DNA of 64,000 nucleotides from an uncultured Pseudomonadota bacterium (GCA_903915625.1 CAIWTN010000059.1:18954-82953), one strand, 5' to 3'. Positions 9,456 through 20,014 are shown, counted from the first letter of the stretch. Numbers and translations: made by a program. Notes: generated by a model not told the origin, from the letters alone.

Positions 9456-10021
9456 TAGCCGTCCTCACCTTTGATGCCAGCACCTAAGTAGCGATGGCAA
9501 AAGAGCATTCCCAGAGCGATACCGGTCAACAGGGTTTCACACTGAACCCGAAGATACATCCAGGTAAATATGGAAGAGCCGGCGTTGACGGCCAAGACGA
9601 AAGTAGCGAAAAAAACGACCCAGAGCTGGCTGAGCCCGAAGGTAAATGCCCAAGGCATGACATGGCGCCACGACAGGGTGCTGCGTGTTAAGTGTATGGC
9701 CACTGCGATCACCCAATAAGTGCATAAGTAGAAGCCAGCCGGCGTTGCTGAGTGAGTCTCTAGTATGAGAGCTCCGATGCCTGCGAGAAATAAGCCGCGA
9801 GGCAAGGTCTCACAGACTAGTGTCGTGACTAGCCATGGCGTCATCAGATCGATGGCAAAGACGCCATGGGTGATCGACGGCAACAAGGTGTGGTGGAGTG
9901 TGCCGACAAGCAGAAGCATAATCGTATCCAGCCAGAGATAGCCGCTGACTGGGCGAAATCTGAGTAGGGGCTTAACTTGAGTCCAGGCCGTACGCAGACG
10001 GCCAAGCGTTTGCTCCATCAC
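9455..10021 (-). CDS. mreD: Rod shape-determining protein MreD-like membrane protein
   Basis: Hydrophobic multi-TM protein positioned between MreC and PBP2 genes. Confidence 0.75.
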   Translation of the reverse strand: MMEQTLGRLRTAWTQVKPLLRFRPVSGYLWLDTIMLLLVGTLHHTLLPSITHGVFAIDLMTPWLVTTLVCETLPRGLFLAGIGALILETHSATPAGFYLCTYWVIAVAIHLTRSTLSWRHVMPWAFTFGLSQLWVVFFATFVLAVNAGSSIFTWMYLRVQCETLLTGIALGMLFCHRYLGAGIKGEDG

Positions 10022-10905
10022 CGACCTTGCATATTAAGTGCCTCATCCAGCCATTTAGGGCCGGCGGCATTAGCGATTTTTTCCAGCTCTGGATCGGGGC
10101 TGAAGATAATCATGACCTCTTCCAGCCGGTTGTGATCAACCCAGGGCTCGACCGTGACGGATTGGGCCACGTTGTCGGTTTCGTAGGTGATACGCATGAC
10201 CCGACCTACAGGTAAACCTTTGGGAAACCCGCCGACGATTCCTGACGTGATGAGGGTGTCGCCAATCCTGATTTCAACTCGTTTATGCAGCTGTAGAGTG
10301 CAGTGCGTATGCGCGGCACCTGAGAGCACTCCGCGGACACGCGTACGCTGCAGCAGTACGTCGAGATGAAAGTCGTGATCGACAAGCAGTTGGACGTCAG
10401 AAAAATGCATGCCGGTGCGGATGACTTTGCCGACCACGCCATCGGCCGCCACGACTGGCATGCCTACACGCACTCCGTCGGAGCTACCGCGTGTGATTCG
10501 AATCGATTCAAACTGGCCCAACTCGTTATGGCCGATGACCTCTGCAGCGATCAGGCGCTTGTCGGAGCGGCCAGAGAATCCCAGCAGTTTGCGCAGACGG
10601 CCCGTCTCCTGCACCTGTTCGTCGTAGTCCATGATCCGAGACTGCATGGCAGCAAGCTGCGACCTTAGCTTTAAATTTTGATTGGCGGCTTCGCTTAGGC
10701 CAATGTAGCGCTGCCATGTATGGCTGACACCGCTGGCGGCGACTTGCCAAAGTCGCTCGATCGGGTACATCGCATTCTGCAGTACCAAAAGCGCTGAGTG
10801 AGGATTTTCCCAGGCCTTCATCGGCGTCGAGAAAAAGACGAATGGTGCCAGCAAAGCGCCTACTAGCAGGGCCATGGCCAAGATTTTTTTTGAATGGTCA
10901 CCCAA
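10018..10905 (-). CDS. mreC: Rod shape-determining protein MreC
   Basis: N-terminal TM; 'GSSDGVRVGMPVVAADGVVGKVI' and 'LITSGIVGGFPKGLPVGRV' MreC core motifs. Confidence 0.92.
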   Translation of the reverse strand: MGDHSKKILAMALLVGALLAPFVFFSTPMKAWENPHSALLVLQNAMYPIERLWQVAASGVSHTWQRYIGLSEAANQNLKLRSQLAAMQSRIMDYDEQVQETGRLRKLLGFSGRSDKRLIAAEVIGHNELGQFESIRITRGSSDGVRVGMPVVAADGVVGKVIRTGMHFSDVQLLVDHDFHLDVLLQRTRVRGVLSGAAHTHCTLQLHKRVEIRIGDTLITSGIVGGFPKGLPVGRVMRITYETDNVAQSVTVEPWVDHNRLEEVMIIFSPDPELEKIANAAGPKWLDEALNMQGR

Positions 10906-11057
10906 GGTCGCGATCCATTTCCCATGGCAGTTGATGAAGTCTCTGGTCTTTCACTTTATCATCACCTAGCAAATGTGCTACAGCTTAAGCAGCGTTAGCA
11001 AAATGTTGCGAGGAATGCCTGTCAGAATCACCGTCTAGCTGTGGAGACGCCGCGCTA

Positions 11058-12671
11058 ATGTTTCGCATGAAAAATAAGGCCCTAAATGGAGTCGAAGCTG
11101 ATAAACTGTCCAAGAATTTTTGGACATATGCCGTGTTATTATCGGCACTTGGAGCAATGACCTTTTTTGGGGTTTGCGATCCAACGGGCAGTAAATTCGG
11201 CCGCGGCGGCGGTGGCGGCGGTAGTGTGGCGGCCACCGTGGGCGGCGAAAAGATTAGCCGGATTGAGTTCCAGAGGGCCTATCAGCGGGCATACAGCCAG
11301 TACCAGCGGATCTACCAAGACGCTTTTGACCCAGGTCAGTTGCGGCTTGCTCAGAGCGTGCTGCGTGAGTTGGTCGATGAGCGTGCGCTTTATTTGAAGT
11401 CTGTAGATCTTGGGTTACGTGCCACTGATGACGAGATCGTTCAACTTCTGACCCGCGAAGAAGCCTTCAAGGGTGAGGACGGCAAATTTTCTGATGAAGT
11501 TTTTAAGCGCTACTTAGATAGTAATGGCTACACAGAATCAGCTTTTCTCGAAGATATCCGGCGCGGAGTCACCGTGCAAAAGCTGAGGCGTTTTGTTGCC
11601 GACAGCAGTTACGTCTCACTTAAAGCTGCCGAACTTGATTACCGGTCGAGTGAGACCAAGCTTAATATCGACTACCTGAAATTTGATCCACAAAAGATGG
11701 CCGTCAATGTTACCGCGGCAGATGTGGAAAAGATGTTAGCGGACCCCGCTGGCAAAGCCCGCGTTAAAGAATATTATGAGAAGAATACCGCGGAATTTAA
11801 ACGTCCAGACGAGGTGAAAGCACGTCACATTCTGGTCGGCTATAAAGGGTCTCGTAACGCTACACCTGAGGCCAACCAGCGGGAAAAAGATGCCGCCAGG
11901 AAGCGCGCTGATGAGCTTTTGGCCGCAGTCCTAGTGGCTGGTGCCGATTTTGCTGCCCTAGCCAGCAAAAATACGGATGAACCCAACGGTAAAACCAGCG
12001 GCGGTGATCTCGGCTGGTTTAATCGCGACGCTATGGACAAGGCCTTTTCGGATGCTGCTTTTGCTCTGCAGAAGGGTGCCGTAAGCGTAGTCGTAGAGAC
12101 CCCCTTTGGTTTCCACATTATCAAAGTTGAGGACAAGAAAGCGGCTGTTGATTTGGCGTTGGAGGCTGCTGAGCGTCAAATTGCCGAAAATCTATTGCTG
12201 AAAGAACGGCGTCCTCTAGCTGCCAAAGAAGCTGCTGATCGAATTTTCGCCCAAGTCAAAGCACAGCAACCGATCGATGCCCTGCTCGCACAGTACCAGG
12301 TCAGCTGGGCAGCCACCGGTGAAGTCAATGCAGATGCCCGCTACTTGCCTGGAATTGGCTCAAGCGGTGAAGTCTCCGAAGCATTGGTTGGCTTGAAGCA
12401 GCCAGGGGACTTATTCCCACGGGTGCTAGATATCCGCGGTAACTACTACGTGCTCAAACTTAAGAGCCGCAAAGAGCCAGATTTGAGTCAACTAACCGCC
12501 GATAAGCGTAAGCAGTTAGCGCAGGGCGCAGCCTACCAAGATGGGACAACGATGTTCACCTTGCTTTCAAAGAAGGCCGAGGCAGATCTCGAGAAGAAGT
12601 CGAAGGTATGGCTAAATCCTGATTTACTTGCGCTCGACGAGCAGAAACCTGCGGGCAAATCCGGGGGCTGA
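11058..12671 (+). CDS. PpiD/SurA-like membrane-anchored parvulin peptidyl-prolyl isomerase
   Basis: N-terminal TM; SurA_N-like region; parvulin domain 'EVKARHILVGYK...GGDLGWFNRDAMDKAFSDAAFAL...TPFGFHIIKVED'. Confidence 0.9.
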   Translation: MFRMKNKALNGVEADKLSKNFWTYAVLLSALGAMTFFGVCDPTGSKFGRGGGGGGSVAATVGGEKISRIEFQRAYQRAYSQYQRIYQDAFDPGQLRLAQSVLRELVDERALYLKSVDLGLRATDDEIVQLLTREEAFKGEDGKFSDEVFKRYLDSNGYTESAFLEDIRRGVTVQKLRRFVADSSYVSLKAAELDYRSSETKLNIDYLKFDPQKMAVNVTAADVEKMLADPAGKARVKEYYEKNTAEFKRPDEVKARHILVGYKGSRNATPEANQREKDAARKRADELLAAVLVAGADFAALASKNTDEPNGKTSGGDLGWFNRDAMDKAFSDAAFALQKGAVSVVVETPFGFHIIKVEDKKAAVDLALEAAERQIAENLLLKERRPLAAKEAADRIFAQVKAQQPIDALLAQYQVSWAATGEVNADARYLPGIGSSGEVSEALVGLKQPGDLFPRVLDIRGNYYVLKLKSRKEPDLSQLTADKRKQLAQGAAYQDGTTMFTLLSKKAEADLEKKSKVWLNPDLLALDEQKPAGKSGG

Positions 12672-12675
12672 CGTT

Positions 12676-13572
12676 GTGGGCGTCCTGATTGTCACGAAAA
12701 CGACTAACTACGAGCTCCACGGCGCCTTGATTGAATCCAAGGTGAAGCAGGGGCTCGTGCCTCGCGATGCTCTGACGCGTCTGCAAGTGGCCCACGCGGA
12801 GCATTACGAAACGCTCGGCCATTTGCGCGCAGCTCTGACGGCCTCTGGGCTGAGCTGGGACGAGGTTAGCCGGGACTTTCCTCGGCCGTGGAGTAAGACC
12901 TACGATATTGTGATTACCGTGGGCGGCGACGGCACACTGTTGGCGGCATCCCATCAGTTGGCGCAAGGTGGCCTGATTGCCGGGATCCGATCGTCACTAA
13001 TGAGTGTGGGATTTTTGTGCTGCGCCAGTCCGACTCAAGTCGAAGACTTGGTTGCGGCCATTGCTGCGGGCACCTTGCAAAGTTCGACGGTGCATAGGCT
13101 TAGGGCGTCGGTATCTCGAGTCGATGTCGGCGATGTCGTAGAGACATCGCCAGTGCTAAATGACTTCCTCTATGCCAATGCCAATCCTGCCGCCACTACC
13201 CGTTACAAAATCACTCTTGGCCACCAACAAGAGGTCCATCGATCGAGTGGTATCTGGGTGGCAACTGCAACTGGCAGCACGGCGGCGATTTTGGCTGCAG
13301 GCGGCGAACGGCGTCCAGTCGATGACGCGCTATTTCAGTTTCGCGTGCGTGAACTCTACCGCTTTGATCATGATAGCCCAAGCATCGAGGGTGGGCTTTT
13401 TGATCCCAGTAAGACCCCGCTGGAGATTGAGAATCGCTGCCAATCGGCAATACTTGCTACGGACGGTCAGCATGGCGTCATTGAACTGGTCTACGGGGAT
13501 AGAGTGCGGTTTTCTGCAGCACCTCCGGTCCAACTTGTGCGCGGCTGGGCAGCCGAACGGACGGCGACTTAA
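12676..13572 (+). CDS. NAD(+)/NADH kinase; probable GTG start at 12676 rather than 12628
   Basis: 'VGGDGTLLAASH' (GGDGT) and 'WVATATGSTAAILAAGG' NAD kinase motifs. Confidence 0.85.
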   Translation: MGVLIVTKTTNYELHGALIESKVKQGLVPRDALTRLQVAHAEHYETLGHLRAALTASGLSWDEVSRDFPRPWSKTYDIVITVGGDGTLLAASHQLAQGGLIAGIRSSLMSVGFLCCASPTQVEDLVAAIAAGTLQSSTVHRLRASVSRVDVGDVVETSPVLNDFLYANANPAATTRYKITLGHQQEVHRSSGIWVATATGSTAAILAAGGERRPVDDALFQFRVRELYRFDHDSPSIEGGLFDPSKTPLEIENRCQSAILATDGQHGVIELVYGDRVRFSAAPPVQLVRGWAAERTAT

Positions 13573-13620
13573 GGAGGCTCCCGTAGCTTGCCGCGCCTTC
13601 CGCCTTGTTTCTAAGCGCCT

Positions 13621-13657
13621 AAAATCTATCATCTTTATGTAGATTTTCGTTTTTTTT
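13621..13657 (+). terminator. Candidate rho-independent terminator of the NAD kinase gene
   Basis: AAAATCTA / TAGATTTT stem followed by a T8 tract. Confidence 0.55.
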
Positions 13658-13701
13658 CTAAAGTTACGCGGTGTTCCTGCCGATAAAGAGAAGCTAGGGC
13701 G

Positions 13702-14679
13702 ATGTGCCCAAGCAATCTCCTCTGCTCCATGGGAAGCCGCCAAATGCTGCTTAGGTCGACTTCAAAATGCGTAGTCCTACTCACTGCGGTAGCTCTTCTG
13801 GCTGTAGCAGTCGCTTGCAGCTCGCCTGCTGAGACCACGCCCGCGCCCAAAAGCGGCAAGACTAGTCCAGTAAAAAAGCCGAAAGCTTGTCTGGCCACCT
13901 GTGGCGCCGAGGCGGGTGAGGAAGAAGAAACCGATATAGATGACACCCCGGTACCCGATGCTGACCCCAAAAAGCCATCACCTACGACAGCATGGTGTAA
14001 GGCGGCAGCTGGTACGAATGTGGCAAGTCAGTCACTGTCGTCCTTATTCGGAACCCTGTGTAGCTCCGGGCTGGGTACGGCCTTCTTGGTGAACGAACTA
14101 ATTCCCAATGCTTACACAGGATCCGGTGACGTCCGACCGGTGGAAGTGCAGCCAGTCACCGCTGCCAACAAAACTATTAGCGCATTCTATGCGATCGCCA
14201 TCAAGATGCCTATTGGTGTGAAGGAGCACTACACTGGTGTGGCGCCTTTAGATGGCGATCAAGCGACGGAGACAGCAAAAATAAGAGCCGAGGGCCCGAC
14301 ACCGGGTGCCGTAAAAATAACGGCTGTTGCAAGCAATTCCGATACGGGGTGGAAACGAGGCTGGGTGATCGACGCTCCCTCGTCCGTTAAGAGCACGATT
14401 ACCATCCAGACTGGATATGCTTACCAGCAAGACCACTATGAGCTCGGCACTGGCCTGTACCTTTATGCGTCGAGTTTCAAACAGCCCTCGCCCTCGTCTT
14501 CTGCGGTGAAGAATTACCAGGTGCTCACAGCAGCTTTCGACCTAGACGGAGCTGGATATCAGGTGATTGTTGCGAGAATTTCTGCAGATGACAAAGGCCA
14601 GCCGGCAAAGATCACCGAACAAGTGAAGGCCACTGCAGCAAAGTTCTTTAAATTTCAGTACGATCAGAGCGCTCGCTAG
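13702..14679 (+). CDS. Hypothetical lipoprotein
   Basis: Signal peptide and lipobox 'LAVAVACSS'; acidic/Pro-rich linker; no recognised domain. Confidence 0.6.
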   Translation: MCPSNLLCSMGSRQMLLRSTSKCVVLLTAVALLAVAVACSSPAETTPAPKSGKTSPVKKPKACLATCGAEAGEEEETDIDDTPVPDADPKKPSPTTAWCKAAAGTNVASQSLSSLFGTLCSSGLGTAFLVNELIPNAYTGSGDVRPVEVQPVTAANKTISAFYAIAIKMPIGVKEHYTGVAPLDGDQATETAKIRAEGPTPGAVKITAVASNSDTGWKRGWVIDAPSSVKSTITIQTGYAYQQDHYELGTGLYLYASSFKQPSPSSSAVKNYQVLTAAFDLDGAGYQVIVARISADDKGQPAKITEQVKATAAKFFKFQYDQSAR

Positions 14680-14682
14680 ACT

Positions 14683-15129
14683 CTAACCTTTCGCCTGACA
14701 TTTCGTCGTGTACCGCCGTACACCGAATAGCCATGTTTCCTCTACACTCACCGTAGCTGCAGATTTAACATCGGCGGTCGGCCAGGTTAGACGGACGGAC
14801 TGGTCGCTGGTCTTGCAGACGAACTTCGCCTTTTTCGGGTCGTCTTTGCCAGTCGTATCACAGGTGCCCAGGAGTCCAGTGTCCGTGGCGCTGAATAGGA
14901 TGCGGACGGACTTATCGTCCTCGCGGTCGTCGGCGCTGTCGGCATCGCCTTCTTCGCGCTCGATGATAATAAGCGGGTGATACGAGCCATTAGCCGCTAC
15001 GCAGCGAAATATTTCAACGTTTGGCTTGGTGGTTTCCAGCTGTCCGGCCTCATTGGTCGCCGCGTCGTGCGCGGTACAGCTGCTTAACCATAGCCCTAGA
15101 GATATCAACTGAAAAAATGCAGTTTTCAC
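14683..15129 (-). CDS. Hypothetical secreted/lipoprotein
   Basis: N-terminal 'MKTAFFQLISLGLWLSSCTAH' lipobox-like signal. Confidence 0.55.
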   Translation of the reverse strand: MKTAFFQLISLGLWLSSCTAHDAATNEAGQLETTKPNVEIFRCVAANGSYHPLIIIEREEGDADSADDREDDKSVRILFSATDTGLLGTCDTTGKDDPKKAKFVCKTSDQSVRLTWPTADVKSAATVSVEETWLFGVRRYTTKCQAKG

Positions 15130-15262
15130 GGTTTGCCTCGCGCTTAGCGGCTTTTTTTACTGCTCGGATCATCTATACTGCTATCGCTTTAAGATAGCGT
15201 CTACCCCGGCTAAAGAGCAAGGGGGGCAGAGTCATCGTTTTGGCTGATCGAAAAGGTTAGGG

Positions 15263-15862
15263 GTGCAGACCATGAGTGAGTTAGAGCAACTACCTTTGTT
15301 GAGTGCTACGCCCGACGGTTGGGCTGAACTGGTCTGTGCTAATTTTGACGCCTTTCTGTTGGACCATGCCTGCTGCGAACGGAAAGCTGCGGCATCGGCT
15401 TTATCGCTCATCGCCCGGCACGCCGATCAGCCTCTTCTGGTGGAGACCATGGTGACTCTGGCCCGGGAAGAATTAGAGCATTTTGGGCAGGTGCATCGGC
15501 TCCTTTTAAAGCGTGGCTTGCGCCTTGGTCCAGACGACAAGGATATTTACGTCAACCAGCTATTGACGGCCGTGCGCACCCAACCAAATGAACGCTTGTT
15601 GGACCGGATCCTGGTCTCATCTCTAATCGAGGCGCGCAGTTGCGAGCGTTTTTATCTACTCAGTCGAAAGCTCGACCATGAGCCTGAGCTGCAGGCTTTT
15701 TACCGCGGACTTTATAAATCGGAAGCGGGGCATTTCAGGGTGTTCCATAGACTCGCCGAGCGCATATTTGGCGTCGACGTCACCGCAGCGCGTTGGGACA
15801 CGCTAAGGAAGTTTGAGGCAGAAGTTATGCTGAGCTCACCGCTCAGGGCGACGGTGCATTAA
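15263..15862 (+). CDS. miaE: tRNA-(ms[2]io[6]A)-hydroxylase (MiaE-like)
   Basis: Ferritin-like diiron pattern 'DHACCERKAAASALSLIARH', 'AREELEHFGQVHRLLLKRGL', 'EARSCERFYLL', 'EAGHFRVF'. Confidence 0.9.
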   Translation: MQTMSELEQLPLLSATPDGWAELVCANFDAFLLDHACCERKAAASALSLIARHADQPLLVETMVTLAREELEHFGQVHRLLLKRGLRLGPDDKDIYVNQLLTAVRTQPNERLLDRILVSSLIEARSCERFYLLSRKLDHEPELQAFYRGLYKSEAGHFRVFHRLAERIFGVDVTAARWDTLRKFEAEVMLSSPLRATVH

Positions 15863-15934
15863 CTGGATATGTTGGGTGACAGCACCGGCATCATCAGCTA
15901 GTTTTAGCCATTCTGTGCCTGCCGGAGGTTTGCT

Positions 15935-17254
15935 TTGAACCGTGAAGTGTCCAACCAAGCGCGTCCCCCAGAGTTGCGCACCGCCATTATCGTGGGTGTG
16001 CTTTTAGCTGGTGAGGATGACACTCTCAGCGAGGACTTGTCGGAGCTGACTCAACTCCTGGCGACTTTGAAGATCCAGGTCGGCGGTCGGGTGATGCAAA
16101 AGCGACAGAAAGTCACGCCTAGGTTCTTTGTCGGCGAGGGTAAGGTCGACGAGATCAAACAGCTAGCCCAGGAGCTTGGCTCTAAGCTAGTGATTTTCGA
16201 TCGCACTTTGTCTGGCCCGCAAGTACGTAATCTAGAGGAACACACTGGCTGCGAAGTTCAAGATCGCACCAGCGTTATCCTCGAGATTTTTGCTCGGCAC
16301 GCTCGCACGGCGCAAGCTAAGACACAGGTTGAAATCGCTCGACTGGAATACTTAATGCCACGGATGACCGGCGCTTGGTCCCACTTGGAAAGGCAGCGCG
16401 GGGGGGGAGTCCAGCGCGGCATGGGCGAAAAGCAAATTGAGGTCGACCGTCGCTTGGCGCGGGAACGTATGAGTCGCCTGCGCCGTCAATTAGACGGCAT
16501 GCAAAAAGACCGGCAAAACCAGCGTAAAGCTCGGCTTAGTGAGTTGAAAGTTGCCCTGGTTGGCTACACCAATAGCGGCAAAACGTCGATCATGATCGCA
16601 ATGACAAAGGCCAACGTGCAGGCTGAGGATGTCTTGTTTGCGACTTTAGATAGCAACGTGCGGACGCTCGACCCATCGACGCGGCCGAAGGTACTGTTGA
16701 GTGATACGGTTGGGTTCATTCGTAATTTGCCGCACGGCCTGATCGAGTCGTTCAAGTCCACGCTAGATGAGGTGCTTGAGGCCGATTTGTTACTTCATGT
16801 GGTGGATGTCTCGCACCCTAACTTTCGCGTCCAGATGCAGACTACCGAGGATGTGCTGCGCGAGATCGGTGCTGGGGATATACCGGTGCTTATGGTGTTC
16901 AATAAGCTCGATAAAGTAGCCGATCCAGTACTTCCGAAAATTCTCAAGGCAGCTTACAAAAATAGTGAATTTGTCTCGGCTCATCGTGACGATGACATGG
17001 CCAGGCTGCGTCGCCATATTATCCAGTACTTCGAAGAAAACTTGGTGCGGGCTACGCTGGATGTGCCAGCTGACGACCAAGGGCTTTTGTCGCAGATTTA
17101 TAAGTCTTGCTTGATTCTTGGTACAGACTTCAGCGTGCAGGATAGGGCTCGTTTTGAGGTGCGTGCCGCCCCGGCGATCTTGGCTAAACTGCACTCTCAT
17201 GTAATCTCCTTGGCCGAAGGCCCATTTCAAGGATTGAAGGATTCAAAGTTATGA
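15935..17254 (+). CDS. hflX: GTPase HflX
   Basis: 'GGRVMQKRQKVTPRFFVGEGKVDEI', 'GYTNSGKTSIM', 'LSDTVGFIRNLPHGLIESFKSTLDE'. Confidence 0.95.
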   Translation: MNREVSNQARPPELRTAIIVGVLLAGEDDTLSEDLSELTQLLATLKIQVGGRVMQKRQKVTPRFFVGEGKVDEIKQLAQELGSKLVIFDRTLSGPQVRNLEEHTGCEVQDRTSVILEIFARHARTAQAKTQVEIARLEYLMPRMTGAWSHLERQRGGGVQRGMGEKQIEVDRRLARERMSRLRRQLDGMQKDRQNQRKARLSELKVALVGYTNSGKTSIMIAMTKANVQAEDVLFATLDSNVRTLDPSTRPKVLLSDTVGFIRNLPHGLIESFKSTLDEVLEADLLLHVVDVSHPNFRVQMQTTEDVLREIGAGDIPVLMVFNKLDKVADPVLPKILKAAYKNSEFVSAHRDDDMARLRRHIIQYFEENLVRATLDVPADDQGLLSQIYKSCLILGTDFSVQDRARFEVRAAPAILAKLHSHVISLAEGPFQGLKDSKL

Positions 17255-18627
17255 TTCGTCTCGATGCTCGTTTCTTTCCTGCTGATTTACGTGCTGCAGC
17301 GACAAGTTCACTGCCCGATGCAGCAACGGCGCTGGAGGCAGTGCGGCAAGGTGAATGCACCGGCGGTGAGTTTACCGGCTGGTTTGATTGGCCGCGGCGG
17401 CATGGCTTCGCTTTAGCTAGCGAAGTGAAGCAGTATGTCCAAGAGCTTGGTCTTTTTTACGATACGGTCGTGGTCGTTGGTATCGGCGGCTCTTATCTTG
17501 GTTGCCGTGCGGTTGCAGAGGCGCTTTCGCACTCTTACGCTACGGCTTTGAGTCGGGGCGCAAAGAATCCACTCCGACCTCTAATTGTCTATGCAGGCCA
17601 CAATTTGTCAGAGGCAGGTTTAGTCGAGCTGCTCGATTTGCTGGGTGAGCGTCAGCCCTTGATTAACGTGATCAGTAAAAGTGGTACCACGACTGAGCCG
17701 GCAGTGGCCTTTCGAGTGCTGCGCGAATATATGGAGCAACGTTTTGGCAAGGCTGAGGCCTCGCGCCGGATTGTTGCGACGACTGACGGTAAGAAGGGAG
17801 CTCTGCGTCAGCTTGCCGCTGATTCCGGATATAAGACTTTTGTGGTACCGGATGATGTTGGCGGCCGTTTTTCGGTGCTAACTGCCGTCGGGCTGGTGCC
17901 GTTGGCGCTGGGCGGATTCGATATCGAAGCGTTGATGCACGGTGCTGATGAGATGTTTAGATCCTTTGACGGGGAGCAGGCATCGTCCCACCAGGTATTG
18001 GAATATGCCTGTTTGCGCAAAGCTGCCTTCGATGCTGGTAAGCGCATTGATTTGCTCGCTTATAGTGAGCCCCGCCTGGCGAGCTTGGTGGAGTGGTGGA
18101 AGCAGCTTTTCGGCGAGTCCGAAGGTAAACACGGCCTCGGGATGTTCCCTGCAGGGTTGAACTACACGACGGATCTCCACTCTCTTGGGCAGTATGTTCA
18201 GGACGGTTGCCGTAACTTGGTCCAAACCTTTCTGAGCATAGGTCAAGTGTCAGCGCCGGTGCCGCAGGGCCCTACTCAGGTTGAGCGCCGCCTGCGTGTG
18301 CCCCATGCAGCCGTCAACGACGACGACCTTGGTTATCTTGAGGGGCGCTTTATCTCCGAGATCAATCAGGCTGCTATGCTTGGCACCAAGGTAGCCCACT
18401 CTGATGGCGGGGTTCCCTGTCTTGAATTGCAAGTCCGTGAGTTGAACGAGCGGACACTTGGTGGACTGTTTGCTTTCTTTGAGACAGCTTGTGCCGTCAG
18501 TGCTCTTCTGCTTGGCGTAAATCCTTTTGATCAACCAGGTGTCGAAGCATACAAAAAGAATTTATTTGCTCTGCTAGGTAAGCCAGGATTTGAAGAGCTT
18601 GGTGGAGAATTACGGCGGAGGCTCTAG
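17251..18627 (+). CDS. pgi: Glucose-6-phosphate isomerase
   Basis: 'VVGIGGSYLGCRAVAEAL', 'VISKSGTTTEPAVAFRVL', 'GGRFSVLTAVGLVPLAL'; start overlaps the hflX stop. Confidence 0.94.
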   Translation: MIRLDARFFPADLRAAATSSLPDAATALEAVRQGECTGGEFTGWFDWPRRHGFALASEVKQYVQELGLFYDTVVVVGIGGSYLGCRAVAEALSHSYATALSRGAKNPLRPLIVYAGHNLSEAGLVELLDLLGERQPLINVISKSGTTTEPAVAFRVLREYMEQRFGKAEASRRIVATTDGKKGALRQLAADSGYKTFVVPDDVGGRFSVLTAVGLVPLALGGFDIEALMHGADEMFRSFDGEQASSHQVLEYACLRKAAFDAGKRIDLLAYSEPRLASLVEWWKQLFGESEGKHGLGMFPAGLNYTTDLHSLGQYVQDGCRNLVQTFLSIGQVSAPVPQGPTQVERRLRVPHAAVNDDDLGYLEGRFISEINQAAMLGTKVAHSDGGVPCLELQVRELNERTLGGLFAFFETACAVSALLLGVNPFDQPGVEAYKKNLFALLGKPGFEELGGELRRRL

Positions 18628-18641
18628 TTTCTAGGATGAGC

Positions 18642-18687
18642 TGCAGGTGGTGTGCGTCACTTGGGTGTGACTCGCCACCAACCTGCA
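18642..18687. terminator. Imperfect GC-rich stem-loop after pgi
   Basis: GCAGGTGGTG...GTCAC TTGGGT GTGAC...CCACCAACCTGC between convergent genes. Confidence 0.4.
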
Positions 18688-18703
18688 CGCTTGACTTATG
18701 ATC

Positions 18704-19339
18704 TCACTTTTTAGTGAAAACATTCGTCTCATCTAGCTTACTTGGGCGCGTACTCGCTTCACTTTTGTCGAGAAACAGTGAGCCTTTGCCGGTTTGTAGG
18801 CGTTTGCCATCTTGATCGACTTTGTAGACGTCAAAGATGACTGCGCCCTTAGGATGCTGGAAGCCGACGCATGGCTTATCTAGCACATCTGTCGCTTGGC
18901 CTTTTTGCCAGCTAGAGATGCCACAATAGGAGACCCCATTAAATAGATTCACTGCAGTGTCGGTGTCGGCTGAAACCTTTGCCTCACTGATGGTGAAATT
19001 GATGTTTTGTGCTCCAGTTAGGGCTGGCGAGTCACCAAGTGCAGCATAAGTCCCGTTCTCAGTGAGTGAACCGATGGCCGTAGCGCAATTGGCATCACTG
19101 AAAAGAGTCGTAGTCTTGTCGAAATCCCCTAATCCACTAAAGTTGAAAGTAACTTGGTTGTACGAGAATCCGAGCCAATCCATTTTAGAGCAGGAATTTT
19201 GCCATTTGCCGGCGAGTGCGTTGTCATTTTCACGGCCTTTTTGGCCCTTGTTTTTTGTTCCAAACGCCCCACACCCTACTGTGGCTGAGGCAAGTGCTAG
19301 TGTTGCTAAAGCGGCTGTAATTTTGACTTTGCTATTCAT
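18704..19339 (-). CDS. Hypothetical lipoprotein
   Basis: 'MNSKVKITAALATLALASATVGCGAFG' lipobox. Confidence 0.6.
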   Translation of the reverse strand: MNSKVKITAALATLALASATVGCGAFGTKNKGQKGRENDNALAGKWQNSCSKMDWLGFSYNQVTFNFSGLGDFDKTTTLFSDANCATAIGSLTENGTYAALGDSPALTGAQNINFTISEAKVSADTDTAVNLFNGVSYCGISSWQKGQATDVLDKPCVGFQHPKGAVIFDVYKVDQDGKRLQTGKGSLFLDKSEASTRPSKLDETNVFTKK

Positions 19340-19366
19340 ATCTATCCTTCTTTTTGAGTTAATACC

Positions 19367-19963
19367 TTAGTGTGCAGTCACATCACCTTGGCGACGAACG
19401 ATCACGACGACTTTGCTAGGGCCGCCGTTTTCCCGTATCACCTTGCCAATTGCTTCAGTCAGGTGATCATTTGCGTCAGTAATTTTCCCTTCGCCTTTTA
19501 ACTTGGTGTCTTCGGTATTCAATAATTTACCGAGCCAGCTTGGATGCTCAGCCATGGAGTGGGTTTTGACAGATTTAACGCCTAAATCACTTAGGGCGCT
19601 TGTTACTTTTTTTATGCGTGCCTCTGCGAGGGCTCGCTCGGCCTTACCTAGTTTCAGCCCTTTAGTCTGGGGATAGTCCAAATCAGACCAGCCGGCGACT
19701 ATAGCCGATGAAATCGTAGCGGTGTTTCTAACTGCAGTGACGACTGCCGCCAGATTGTTCTTTTCACTTTCTGAGAGGTCGGAACTACCAGGAGCAAATG
19801 TCACAGTGGCTGTATCTTTGCCTAGAATTTCATAAGTTTTCACTTTCAGATCTTGAACTGTCACATCAGCGACTGGTTCAGCTGTAGCCAAATGCGGGGT
19901 CGTTAAACTAGTAATTGCAGTCAATGCCGCCGTAAACATCGTATTAAAGATGGAGGATCTCAT
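19367..19963 (-). CDS. Secreted protein with OmpA-like features
   Basis: Signal peptide; 'VTFAPGSSDLSESEKNNLAAVV...VAGWSD...AERALAEARIKKVTSALSDLGV' resembles a divergent OmpA domain. Confidence 0.6.
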   Translation of the reverse strand: MRSSIFNTMFTAALTAITSLTTPHLATAEPVADVTVQDLKVKTYEILGKDTATVTFAPGSSDLSESEKNNLAAVVTAVRNTATISSAIVAGWSDLDYPQTKGLKLGKAERALAEARIKKVTSALSDLGVKSVKTHSMAEHPSWLGKLLNTEDTKLKGEGKITDANDHLTEAIGKVIRENGGPSKVVVIVRRQGDVTAH

Positions 19964-20014
19964 AGCCTCTCCTTCATGGAAGATCTGAGTTTGTTTTTTA
20001 AGTAGTAGAACACA

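Noticed and set aside
10490-10515. tRNA-like T-loop string 'GTGTGATTCGAATCGATTC'
   Set aside because: Lies inside mreC coding sequence with no acceptor or anticodon stem around it; not a tRNA.
13160-13642. 160-aa plus-strand ORF overlapping NAD kinase
   Set aside because: Alternative frame of the NAD kinase gene, which has clear catalytic motifs.
16790-17230. 146-aa minus-strand ORF
   Set aside because: Antisense to hflX; no domain signature.
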